Origin: Nostoc sp. CHAB 5715
Lineage (GTDB): Bacteria > Cyanobacteriota > Cyanobacteriia > Cyanobacteriales > Nostocaceae
DNA length: 7,926 bases
Assembly: GCF_020829685.1 (NCBI RefSeq)
Contig: NZ_JAIVFR010000273.1
Coordinates: forward strand, 1-7,926
Reading direction: 5' to 3'
Shown: piece by piece, positions 1 through 5,104 of the stretch
Layout of the letters: each line of letters begins with the position of its first letter
Numbering within the stretch: position 1 is the first letter of the stretch
The notes under the pieces: generated by a model
Told to the model about the DNA's origin: nothing
Seen by the model: the letters and a program-made list of their open reading frames with translations, nothing else
The model's database searches: none
Program-made: the position numbers and the translations under genes

Positions 1-10
1 TAGGAATCAT

Positions 11-115
11 ATTTGATTTTTGAAATTATCTATGTAGGTGGGGAGTGGGGAGTAGGGAGTAGGGAATATGGAATCACGCTTTTCGAGTTGTACGGATTTT
101 TTTCAGAAATCAAAT
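11..115. repeat. Imperfect inverted repeat enclosing a heptad array
   Basis: ATTTGATTTTTGA (11-23) is complementary to TCAGAAATCAAAT (103-115) at 12 of 13 positions. The arms enclose the heptad repeats at 38-65. The element lies just downstream of the minus-strand gene ending at 170, so on that strand it could end transcription, though it looks more like a dispersed palindromic repeat. Confidence 0.5.
38..65. repeat. Short tandem heptanucleotide repeat (STRR type)
   Basis: Four 7-bp units are seen in a row: GTGGGGA, GTGGGGA, GTAGGGA, GTAGGGA, with a degenerate fifth unit (ATATGGA) after them. Heptanucleotide arrays of this kind are typical of heterocyst-forming cyanobacteria and lie between genes. 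No function is indicated. Confidence 0.8.
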
Positions 116-169
116 CATAGTCCTATAGCACATCTTAATATTGAATTCTAAATTTTGTCTTTTTAATTA

Positions 170-481
170 TTATCGAGCATTGCGTTCACAAACTAAGACT
201 TCTGCTACAATATCCGGCACATTTACAAAGTCCGTAAATCCTTCAGAACCACAGACTGGTGATATAAATGTATAGTTTGGATCGCACACTCCAGTATCAT
301 ATACTTGAATAAACCATCTATCTGGAAATCCTTCTACACCTAATTCCACAGTGTACCAACTCTCGCCAATTAAACGAGAGTTAAAGATTGTAAACCATTC
401 CCGATTCTCTTCTGAAATATTCCAATCTGCCATGAGTAATTCTAAAGCTATTTGTCCTGCATCCGTTGAAGTCAACAGCAT
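170..481 (-). CDS. Conserved cyanobacterial hypothetical protein, 103 aa
   Basis: I do not recognise a named domain. The product is a small, acidic, soluble-looking protein with no signal peptide or membrane segment. Residues about 41-75 are rich in aromatic residues and read like beta strands (WYTVELGVEG, RWFIQVYDTG). The ATG at 479-481 is well supported. An AAGGAG Shine-Dalgarno, supplied by the last two codons of the upstream gene, sits 5 bases before it, and the upstream stop is only 2 bases away. The two genes are therefore almost certainly translated as a coupled pair. Its partner resembles the N-terminal domain of cyanobacterial TPR/CHAT proteins, so a role beside that domain is possible, but this is inference. 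I recall similar hypothetical proteins in Nostoc-type genomes. Confidence 0.8.
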   Translation of the reverse strand: MLLTSTDAGQIALELLMADWNISEENREWFTIFNSRLIGESWYTVELGVEGFPDRWFIQVYDTGVCDPNYTFISPVCGSEGFTDFVNVPDIVAEVLVCERNAR

Positions 482-483
482 TT

Positions 484-765
484 TTACTCCTTATTTGCGG
501 CTTCAGTGTTTGCAACTTCAGGATTGGAAACTTCCGGGTATAAACCCAATTCTTTAGCTAGCTCACGCGCTACAAAAAATAAGAACTTAGCACCGTCTTG
601 ATTGCCTTCATGGGCAAACATAGTTGCTACTTGTAACATTGTTTCTACAAACCCAGAATCAATCAATTCTGGTTTACTTTCCAAAACTTCTGGTTCTTGA
701 CCATTAGGGCATTTCAGTAGCTCATCAATCAGATTAAAATATAGTTGTTGGCGTTGTTCTGACAT
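484..765 (-). CDS. Stand-alone N-terminal domain of cyanobacterial TPR/CHAT proteins, 93 aa
   Basis: The product starts MSEQRQQLYFNLIDELLKCP and continues through NGQEPEVLES, ELIDSGFVETMLQVA and ARELAKELGLYPE. This closely matches the roughly 75-residue helical segment that begins many large cyanobacterial tetratricopeptide and CHAT (caspase-like) proteins, typically MNEQRQQ.YLNLI..LL.CPNGEEP. Here the protein stops soon after that segment with a short tail rich in E, N and A, and no TPR or CHAT part follows; the next gene is unrelated. I chose the ATG at 763-765 because the family alignment starts there; the upstream ATG at 814-816 adds 17 unrelated residues. Its last codons form the ribosome site of the next gene. 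It could be a genuine adaptor domain or a remnant of a larger gene. The family match is from memory. Confidence 0.8.
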   Translation of the reverse strand: MSEQRQQLYFNLIDELLKCPNGQEPEVLESKPELIDSGFVETMLQVATMFAHEGNQDGAKFLFFVARELAKELGLYPEVSNPEVANTEAANKE

Positions 766-848
766 AGTAAGCTTCTTGATTTTAGTGAGTTGTGAATTAG
801 TTACTGTTGGGTGCATCCCATTTTTTATTTTTCAACGAGAGTATAACT

Positions 849-967
849 GTCATTGCGAACGCGAGTGCGTCTCGTAGAGAGGAGGTACGACGAAGCAATC
901 GCATAGACTTGTTCTTAGTGCGAGATTTTGCGATTGCTTCACTGCACTTCGTTTCGTTCGCAATGAC
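849..967. repeat. Long palindromic dispersed repeat
   Basis: The outer arms GTCATTGCGAACG (849-861) and its exact complement (955-967) pair over 13 bp. Inner arms GAAGCAATCGCA (892-903) and TGCGATTGCTTC (929-940) pair over 12 bp with no mismatch. The TCATTGCGA...GAAGCAATCGCA pattern is a familiar dispersed palindromic repeat of Nostoc-type genomes. It lies between two minus-strand genes and could form a large hairpin in a transcript coming from the gene ending at 993. Open frames across it on both strands are by-products of its symmetry. Confidence 0.85.
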
Positions 968-992
968 GTTGCAAAAAAGTAGGATGCTCCTG

Positions 993-1415
993 TTACTGTT
1001 CGATACTGTGCTGCCACAGCCTTTCCAACATTTCAACTTGTTCTTTTAAAACAGCCGCACGATGAACAAGATATCTGTCGTAAAAAAGAATCCCTAACCC
1101 AACACAAATAGGGGTTAGCAAGAAAAACCATTGTAGGATCGTGGCAAATTTATATTGTTCAGCAACAGTCAGCATTTGATGAATCACATTACGGTCAGAG
1201 GATTGGATGCTAGTCTGAGGGGAATGTGTACCCTCTGTCCGGGGAACCAAAATAGGAGTATCTCTACTAGTCTTGTTGACTTCGCAGGCTAAATTCTGGG
1301 ATTTTACTAACTCCAAATGTCGCTCCCAAACTATGCCAAATACTACTACTCCTGGAGAAAGCACTACTAAGGTAACTACGCAAACTGTGAGAAGATTTAA
1401 AAGTTTGGCTTTCAT
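993..1415 (-). CDS. Two-pass membrane protein of unknown function, 140 aa
   Basis: Two hydrophobic segments are clear. The first, at about residues 5-28, comes right after MKAKLL and could act as a signal anchor. The second, at about residues 93-111 (ILQWFFLLTPICVGLGILFY), is followed by a positively charged RYLVHR and a short helical tail with coiled-coil character (VLKEQVEMLERLW). The polar loop between them (about residues 29-90) holds several Ser/Thr and one Cys. By the positive-inside rule the loop would be outside and both ends in the cytoplasm. The ATG at 1413-1415 has GGAGAG about 7 bases upstream. No domain is recognised. The gene stands alone: the next gene downstream is separated by the palindromic repeat at 849-967. 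Confidence 0.75.
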   Translation of the reverse strand: MKAKLLNLLTVCVVTLVVLSPGVVVFGIVWERHLELVKSQNLACEVNKTSRDTPILVPRTEGTHSPQTSIQSSDRNVIHQMLTVAEQYKFATILQWFFLLTPICVGLGILFYDRYLVHRAAVLKEQVEMLERLWQHSIEQ

Positions 1416-1572
1416 TTTGGCTCTCCCTTGCTAGGTAGTATGCACTCAGCAAGAAAATATCTTTTGCTGTTTATTTTAAGTAGCTATATATTTCTACTTT
1501 TCAAACAGTTTTGATATTAAAATATGTGTAATCGGTAATTTTCCCGTTAGTTGCCAGTTATTTTTATAATTA

Positions 1573-1593
1573 CCACTGACTACTGACCACTGA
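1573..1593. repeat. Heptad tandem repeat, three units
   Basis: Three 7-bp units, CCACTGA, CTACTGA and CCACTGA, follow one another. This is a short array of the ACTGAC-type heptads common in heterocyst-forming cyanobacteria. Confidence 0.65.
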
Positions 1594-1610
1594 AAAGTTA
1601 CCAAGCTTTT

Positions 1611-1800
1611 CACAAAACGTAGGATTAATCAGTCAGAAATAACGCGCTCAGATTCAGAGAATCTGATTTCATCCTCATCTCAAAAGAGAGATTAAGAAGT
1701 CCCCCCTAGTTCACTAAGCTTTCGCTCAGGAATGTTGGGGGGTAGAGGGGAATCTCTGCGTAAATCCTATACGATTTATATCAGCCGCTCTCCACAAAAC
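1611..1800. repeat. Inverted-repeat-rich intergenic element, possible MITE remnant
   Basis: The 435-base gap from 1416 to 1850 has no convincing gene. Inside it, TAGGATT (1620-1626) and AATCCTA (1763-1769) form a 7-bp inverted repeat around three things: a hairpin TCAGATT-CAGAG-AATCTGA (1648-1666), a C6 run (1701-1706) and a matching G6 run (1737-1742). The octamer CACAAAAC occurs at 1611-1618 and again at 1793-1800, like a direct repeat flanking the unit. Runs such as CCCCCC...GGGGGG next to GCGTAAATCCTA resemble dispersed cyanobacterial repeats. It may have arrived together with the loss of the 5' end of the gene at 1851. Confidence 0.45.
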
Positions 1801-1850
1801 AGCTTACCCTAGTCCCGTTAAGATTATTAAATTCATTAGAATAGTACTCA

Positions 1851-2471
1851 ATGCATGTAACCGGAGATATAGTAACTGAGGATTTAGGGAGAATATTTGC
1901 TTCTGTCAGTCATGGAAATATTGAACCACTAAAACAACTAATATCAAATCAGCAAATCAATGAATACGTCAGAAGTGCAGCATTAGAAGCATTACTAGTT
2001 TTGGTGGCTCAAGAAGTTATTTCTAGAGAACAAGTCATAGAATATTATGCAGAATTATTTTCAAATCGAAGTGGTGAAGAATATGATTATACTTGGACTA
2101 AACTAGTTATTAATAGTGTGGAGCTTTGTGCAATCGAACTGAAGCCAGAAATTGATAGAGCTTTTGAAGAAGATTTAGTTGAAGAGTTTTTTATTGGGCA
2201 AGAAGATGTAAATGAATGTTTTCAATTGGGAACAGAAGTAGCTTTAAATAAACTGCGCCAGAATCGACGTTACTCATTTATTGAAAATGTGATATCAGAA
2301 ATGAAAAATTGGGATTGTTTTCAGGAATCAAGACCTAAAAAATTGGATAGTAGCTTTATTAGCCCAGAAGAATTTACTTCCTGGACACCAAAGAAATCCA
2401 AAAATCAAGCTAAAAACAAGAAAAAGATGCAAGCACAATCTCGCCGAAAAAATCGCTCCCCAAAAAAATGA
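1851..2471 (+). pseudogene. DUF1186-family protein lacking its N-terminal part, 206 aa
   Basis: The sequence from VTGDIVTEDLGRI through NIEPLKQLI, NEYVRSAALEALL, YYAELFSNRSGEE, ELKPEIDRAFEEDLVEEFF and ENVISEMKNWDCF matches the core of the DUF1186 family, a helical HEAT-like repeat protein of unknown function. As I recall them, family members carry about 80-90 further residues before this point. Here a stop (TAG, 1842-1844) lies two codons before the ATG, no Shine-Dalgarno is visible, and the upstream DNA is a repeat cluster. I therefore read it as 5'-truncated; a shorter active protein cannot be excluded because the rest of the frame is open. The last 30 residues or so are a Lys/Arg/Gln-rich tail (KKSKNQAKNKKK) that may bind nucleic acid; the SEC-C zinc motif found at the end of some relatives is absent. 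It converges on a minus-strand fragment ending at 2491. Confidence 0.65.
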
Positions 2472-2490
2472 ATATTCAAGACCAAATCTA

Positions 2491-2745
2491 TCAGGCATTC
2501 TGTAAAACGCCATTGATTGCTCCCGGTAAGGCTAAGGGATCGATTGAGTTGGGATCGCAGTGGTTAGGAGCCAAGTCAAATAACATGGTTTGTTGAGGTG
2601 GCAAAATTTTTCTAACAACTTGTTGATAATCGAAAATCTGAGACTTCCAGCGCAGTAGTGTTCTTTGGCTCATCACCAATGTCTGTGTCAAAAGTGCTGG
2701 CGTGAGAGTCAAATCTGAAAATAGGTCTAGCTGATTGGGTTCCAA
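2491..2745 (-). pseudogene. 5' fragment of a cyanobacterial GIY-YIG-like protein, frameshifted
   Basis: The frame reads QLDLFSDLTLTPALLTQTL, MSQRTLLRWK, LPPQQTMLFDLAPNHCDP and IDPLALPGAI, then ends at a stop at 2491. I recall cyanobacterial proteins with this kind of front end (PPQQT.LFDLAP.HCDP..IDP..L) running into a GIY-YIG-like domain through a segment like MAFYRMPD. That segment is present here, but in another frame: MAFYRMPDRFGLEY starts at 2513 on the same strand. A frameshift near 2515 followed by loss of the rest explains both frames. The only start is TTG at 2743-2745, one codon after a stop; an internal ATG at residue 25 is the alternative. It converges on the DUF1186 gene and meets its Lys-rich end. 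The family identification is from memory. Confidence 0.5.
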
Positions 2746-2790
2746 GGGTTATTAAAAAAAGCGTTATCCACTAGCTAATTATCCCTGAGA

Positions 2791-2803
2791 ATTAACTGTT
2801 AAT
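2791..2803. promoter_or_regulatory. Perfect 13-bp palindrome upstream of the first HTH gene
   Basis: ATTAACTGTTAAT pairs 6 + 6 around one central base, 113 bases before the HTH start. Its size and symmetry suit a dimeric regulator, but no second copy was seen, so the role is only a guess. Confidence 0.3.
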
Positions 2804-2851
2804 GAGCAACACCGAACAGACTAGCTTTTTTAAACATACGCCATCACACTG

Positions 2852-2884
2852 GCTCACTATTTGCTACTAATAGTTGCAGTGAGC
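2852..2884. promoter_or_regulatory. Inverted repeat in the leader of the first HTH gene, candidate operator
   Basis: GCTCACT (2852-2858) and AGTGAGC (2878-2884) are exact complements, 32 bases before the ATG at 2916. AGTTGCA, a hexamer-plus that recurs around this gene, lies between and beside the arms (2872-2878). The position suits autoregulation by the HTH protein. Confidence 0.35.
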
Positions 2885-2896
2885 TATTGCTTTCGT

Positions 2897-2915
2897 CAAT
2901 TAAAAGTTGCATAAT
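2897..2915 (+). repeat. 19-bp direct repeat, left copy
   Basis: CAATTAAAAGTTGCATAAT ends directly before the ATG at 2916. It matches the copy at 3233-3251 at 17 of 19 positions. Confidence 0.7.
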
Positions 2916-3239
2916 ATGGCAAGTCAAGAAGAACAATCAGAGGTCGTAATGTTGCCACTTAGTGAAGTGGGGTCTATTAGATGGACAGATGCGCGTGGGC
3001 ATAAGATGCGTGCATTACGTGGTGATATGCCATTGCTAACTTTGTCCAAAAAGCTTGCTGAACTTGAAGTAGAGATTTCTCGCCAGTATTTGAACAGGAT
3101 GGAGACAAATACAGAAGTCAAAAACGCTTCTCCAGAGCTTGTCAGTGGCTTATGTCAAGTATTTGGCTGTACCTTAGCTGAATTACTGTGTCTAAAATCA
3201 ACCCTAATTGTGCAATTAGGGGTTGACAACTGCAACTAA
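2916..3239 (+). CDS. Small XRE-like helix-turn-helix regulator, 107 aa
   Basis: The core (about residues 29-92) has the five-helix pattern of a Cro/C1 (XRE) DNA-binding domain: KMRALRG, LSKKLAEL as helix 2, ISRQYLNRME as recognition helix 3, then SPELVSGLCQVFGCTLAELL. The region before it carries LPLSEVGSIRW, a signature shared with the second HTH protein at 4391. No sensor or enzymatic domain is present, so it is probably a simple DNA-binding regulator. The ATG at 2916 is preferred; a TTG three codons upstream is in frame but lies inside the direct repeat. A Shine-Dalgarno is not evident. The gene is bounded by 19-bp direct repeats, has inverted repeats in its leader, and its stop falls within another inverted repeat, which together suggest autoregulation or a cassette-like origin. 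Confidence 0.75.
   Translation: MASQEEQSEVVMLPLSEVGSIRWTDARGHKMRALRGDMPLLTLSKKLAELEVEISRQYLNRMETNTEVKNASPELVSGLCQVFGCTLAELLCLKSTLIVQLGVDNCN
3202..3221. repeat. Perfect 9-bp inverted repeat inside the 3' end of the HTH gene
   Basis: CCCTAATTG (3202-3210) and CAATTAGGG (3213-3221) are exact complements with 2 bases between. It lies within the last codons of the HTH gene and has no T run after it, so a protein-binding site or an mRNA-stabilising hairpin is more likely than a terminator. Confidence 0.5.
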
Positions 3240-3251
3240 AAGTTGCACAAT
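3231..3251. repeat. Inverted repeat overlapping the right copy of the 19-bp direct repeat
   Basis: TGCAACT-AAA-AGTTGCA (3231-3247) is a perfect 7-bp inverted repeat spanning the stop codon of the HTH gene (3237-3239). It overlaps CAACTAAAAGTTGCACAAT (3233-3251), the right copy of the direct repeat at 2897-2915. Confidence 0.65.
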
Positions 3252-3332
3252 GATTGTAAGGAAAAGCGAACTGCCTATCCCAAAACGCATTTAAAGAGAT
3301 TGCAAACTAATTCAATGCACCAAAACTGAAGT

Positions 3333-3420
3333 GCCGCCGGGAAAAGTAGCCGGAGCTAAAACCGGAGTAGCCGGAAGTAACCTTGTAACGCTCAAATCGC
3401 CGGAGATAAGTCCGATGACC
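3333..3420 (+). other. CCGG-rich segment of unknown role
   Basis: CCGG occurs at 3337, 3350, 3362, 3371 and 3400, three of them followed by AG or preceded by GTAG (GTAGCCGGA at 3347-3355 and 3367-3375). The local base composition differs from the AT-rich surroundings. A short frame with protein-like content (EVPPGKVAGAKTGVAGSNL...) crosses it up to a TAA at 3421-3423, but its only start is a GTG at 3331 with no ribosome site. It could be a structured RNA, a binding-site cluster or a fragment of a gene. The gap 3252-3639 holds this, the inverted repeat at 3473-3550 and the motif at 3593. Confidence 0.3.
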
Positions 3421-3472
3421 TAACTAAGTCTGAAAACTGGTTGCAAAAAACTTCAATCGTTCTAGAATCAAG

Positions 3473-3550
3473 GCGCTCTTAAGGCATTGCCCCGATCAGC
3501 AATCATGTACAAGCGTATGCGATTGCACTCTGGCATTGCCTTAAGAGCGC
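3473..3550. repeat. 78-bp inverted repeat element, 19-bp arms
   Basis: The left arm GCGCTCTTAAGGCATTGCC (3473-3491) and right arm GGCATTGCCTTAAGAGCGC (3532-3550) pair at 18 of 19 positions. Inside the 40-base spacer, GCAATC and GATTGC form a further 6-bp stem. The right arm runs into a GCGATCGC octamer (3549-3556). No poly-T follows, so it is not a classical terminator. Terminal inverted repeats on a unit too small to code fit a MITE-like or REP-like element, or a structured RNA. Confidence 0.75.
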
Positions 3551-3592
3551 GATCGCTTTGAAATAGCAAACGGTTGTAATCAGGATGCAATC

Positions 3593-3614
3593 TTGTCTAC
3601 AGCTATATGCTGTA
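3593..3614 (+). promoter_or_regulatory. Shared upstream motif with inverted repeat, copy 1
   Basis: TTGTCTACAGCTA (3593-3605) is identical to 6010-6022. It contains TACAGC-TATAT-GCTGTA, a perfect 6-bp inverted repeat (3598-3614). The motif ends 34 bases before the ATG at 3640; copy 2 ends 35 bases before the ATG at 6058. A shared operator or promoter element is the simplest reading. Confidence 0.5.
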
Positions 3615-3639
3615 ATTTTGCTTGGATGTTTGGGAGGAT

Positions 3640-3840
3640 ATGAAACCAGAAACAAGGGATGCACTACTGCAAGCTTACTTTGGACTGCAACGAGTAGTAT
3701 TTGACTTGTATGCAGCCTCAGAAGCAGCTTTTGAAAATGATGACCTCAACGACGCTAGTTTACTGGGGAGCAGGGCAGATAAACTATATGAAGAGGTAGA
3801 AAACCTGGACGTTCTGCTTATCGAAATGGAGGGAGAATGA
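3640..3840 (+). CDS. Small acidic helical protein, 66 aa
   Basis: Not recognised. The product is predicted to be all helix, with an amphipathic first half (RDALLQAYFGLQRVVFDLY) and a Leu-rich acidic second half (ADKLYEEVENLDVLLIEME). I count 16 acidic against 5 basic residues. GGGAGG (3632-3637) lies only 2 bases before the ATG at 3640, which is unusually close; an in-frame TTG at 3622 would add six residues but has no ribosome site. The stop overlaps the next start in an ATGA, so the two genes form a translationally coupled pair. The partner is strongly basic, which suggests that the two products bind each other. Such a pair could be a toxin-antitoxin-like or accessory DNA-binding unit, but no family supports this. 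An inverted-repeat motif shared with the gene at 6058 lies upstream. Confidence 0.65.
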   Translation: MKPETRDALLQAYFGLQRVVFDLYAASEAAFENDDLNDASLLGSRADKLYEEVENLDVLLIEMEGE

Positions 3841-4016
3841 AAGACTTAAAAGCTAGGGCCAAAGAACTAGCTCATCAAGCCGCAGATTATAGTAGGCAAG
3901 CTGTACAAGTGTCGCCAAAAGACCGAGAACAAGGCAGAACTCTAATGCGGCAAGCCAGAGATGCCAGTAGACGCTGCCAAGTGTTGATTCAGGAAATACT
4001 TCGCCAGCAAAGCTAA
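3837..4016 (+). CDS. Small basic helical protein, 59 aa
   Basis: Not recognised. The frame reads MKDLKARAKELAHQAADYSR and ends ...QVLIQEILRQQS. I count 13 Lys/Arg against 7 acidic residues, with arginine pairs in RQARDASRRC, so nucleic-acid binding or pairing with the acidic neighbour is plausible. It is predicted to be two helices joined at the SPKD turn. The ATG overlaps the preceding TGA by the ATGA arrangement and has GGAGG about 4 bases upstream, both good signs that this short gene is real. A weak hairpin at 4044-4071 follows it. No membrane segment is present. Confidence 0.6.
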   Translation: MKDLKARAKELAHQAADYSRQAVQVSPKDREQGRTLMRQARDASRRCQVLIQEILRQQS

Positions 4017-4043
4017 ACCACCATCCCGCCACCTCATAAACAT

Positions 4044-4071
4044 AAAGCGTTGTGTTTTGACATGGCGCTTT
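4044..4071 (+). terminator. Weak terminator-like hairpin after the small gene pair
   Basis: AAAGCG (4044-4049) pairs with CGCTTT (4066-4071) over a 16-base loop and is followed by T then A. The stem is short, so it is only a candidate. Confidence 0.3.
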
Positions 4072-4072
4072 T

Positions 4073-4390
4073 ACTTTCAGGTGAGTAATCTAATCTCACG
4101 GCTGCACACAGCGTACCGCTCCCTAAGTGGGCTTACAATACTGACTGCTTTCTGCTTTTAAGGGCAGCTATGAGTTGTGTTGTTTATCCGCTAAATTTAC
4201 TAAGACAGCAAAATCTAAGTAACATCATCAGTTATATTGTTGTTGCTCTCCAGCGATATGGGAATTGATTCTGTAACTGTTGAGTGAGATTATCCTTAAT
4301 AATCTGACAAATGATGAATTAGAGCGATTACATTAAGAAACGCGATCGCCTTTGTTTTATCCATAACAATAGTAGTTGCTATAAACTCTT
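4073..4390. other. Intergenic region with no clear gene
   Basis: The region holds a small inverted repeat GTGAG...CTCAC (4081-4099) and one GCGATCGC octamer (4342-4349). There is a 33-codon frame at 4170-4271 (MSCVVYPLNLLRQQ...) without a good ribosome site. A short frame ending LTNDELERLH at a TAA at 4334-4336 reads like the tail of a lost protein. AGTTGC (4374-4379), also found around the first HTH gene, lies just before the start at 4391. A TATAAA (4380-4385) is close to the start, but no fitting -35 box was found. Confidence 0.35.
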
Positions 4391-4744
4391 ATGTCAACTA
4401 CTATGGTTAGTGAAAATAGTCAAAATATTGAAGTAAATCTTGTGCTAGTTCCAATTGACGAAGTGCAAACAGTTCGTTGGAACGCCAAAAAAGCTGCTGT
4501 ATTAAAAGAGAAAAAAGAGAATTCTGGGTTGTCTTTCAAAAAAATTGAAACTTTGACAGAACAGCTAGGAAATAGATGTAGCGATGCTTTCATCATTCGA
4601 TTGGTTAATGATGACTTTGATGGCGTATCCGTGAAACAGTTAGAAGCGTTGTGTAAAGCAATTGGTGCAGAAATGAAAGATTTTATTCCGCAAATAGAAC
4701 TAAAAATCTCTCAAGTATCCATTGACGATACTAACAATAGTTAG
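4391..4744 (+). CDS. Second XRE-like helix-turn-helix protein, 117 aa
   Basis: The N-terminal part has VPIDEVQTVRW (residues 20-30), matching LPLSEVGSIRW of the HTH protein at 2916. Helix-turn-helix-like segments follow in the same order and spacing: AAVLKEKKENSG, LSFKKIETLTEQL, SDAFIIRLVNDDF as the probable recognition region, then VSVKQLEALCKAIGAEMKDFI. Its C-terminal 18 residues are polar and probably unstructured. The two proteins are clearly related but diverged, which points to an old duplication or to independent acquisition of the same family. No Shine-Dalgarno is visible before 4391; an ATG at residue 5 is an alternative start. AGTTGC lies 12 bases upstream. It probably acts as a DNA-binding regulator; targets are unknown. 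Confidence 0.7.
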   Translation: MSTTMVSENSQNIEVNLVLVPIDEVQTVRWNAKKAAVLKEKKENSGLSFKKIETLTEQLGNRCSDAFIIRLVNDDFDGVSVKQLEALCKAIGAEMKDFIPQIELKISQVSIDDTNNS

Positions 4745-4772
4745 TAAAATAACAATATAACAGAGGAAACAA

Positions 4773-5052
4773 ACGCCAGCCTCTCAGAAAAATAAAGCGG
4801 CGCTCACCACTGAACCTTGACAATAGTGAATCTATTAATCCACCTAGAAGGGTAACTGATGCACTGGCGAAACCAGAGAAAGTGAGAGATACAGGAAGGG
4901 AAATCGATTTGCGATGAATAAAAAGTTGCCACAGCATTACGGAAGTCGCTTTGAAGCTCGTTGCCGACTGCCGCCCGATCAAGAGATATGCTGCCTAGAG
5001 CTTGCTCCGGTCACTGGCGCTTGAGCAAGAAAATATTAGGCTTCGCCAATAA
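4773..5052 (+). pseudogene. Coding-like debris in alternating frames, unrecognised
   Basis: Protein-like sequence runs through this gap, but no frame stays open. AGAGGA (4762-4767) sits 5 bases before an ACG (4773) that begins PASQKNKAALTTEP. The next frame carries NNSESINPPRRVTDALAKP-like sequence (as DNSESINPPRRVTDALAKP) up to a stop at 4915. That stop overlaps an ATG (4914) opening MNKKLPQHYGSRFEARC and a 36-aa frame to 5024. The other frame then reads SLALEQENIRLRQ to 5052, a typical coiled-coil sequence. I read this as one decayed gene whose ATG became ACG and which took several frameshifts. The alternative is that 4914-5024 is a real 36-aa gene coupled to a non-ATG frame. The family is unknown. 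Confidence 0.35.
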
Positions 5053-5104
5053 GAGAGTGAGAGTGTTGTGGCAAGCCACAACGTCAATTAGTACACAAAT
5101 CAAA

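Noticed and set aside
797..1049. Open frames on both strands across the repeat at 849-967
   Set aside because: They are by-products of the palindromic repeat; no ribosome site and no protein-like composition.
1267..1452. 61-codon minus-strand frame at the start of the membrane protein gene
   Set aside because: It is the membrane protein gene in another frame; that gene has the better ribosome site and two clear membrane segments.
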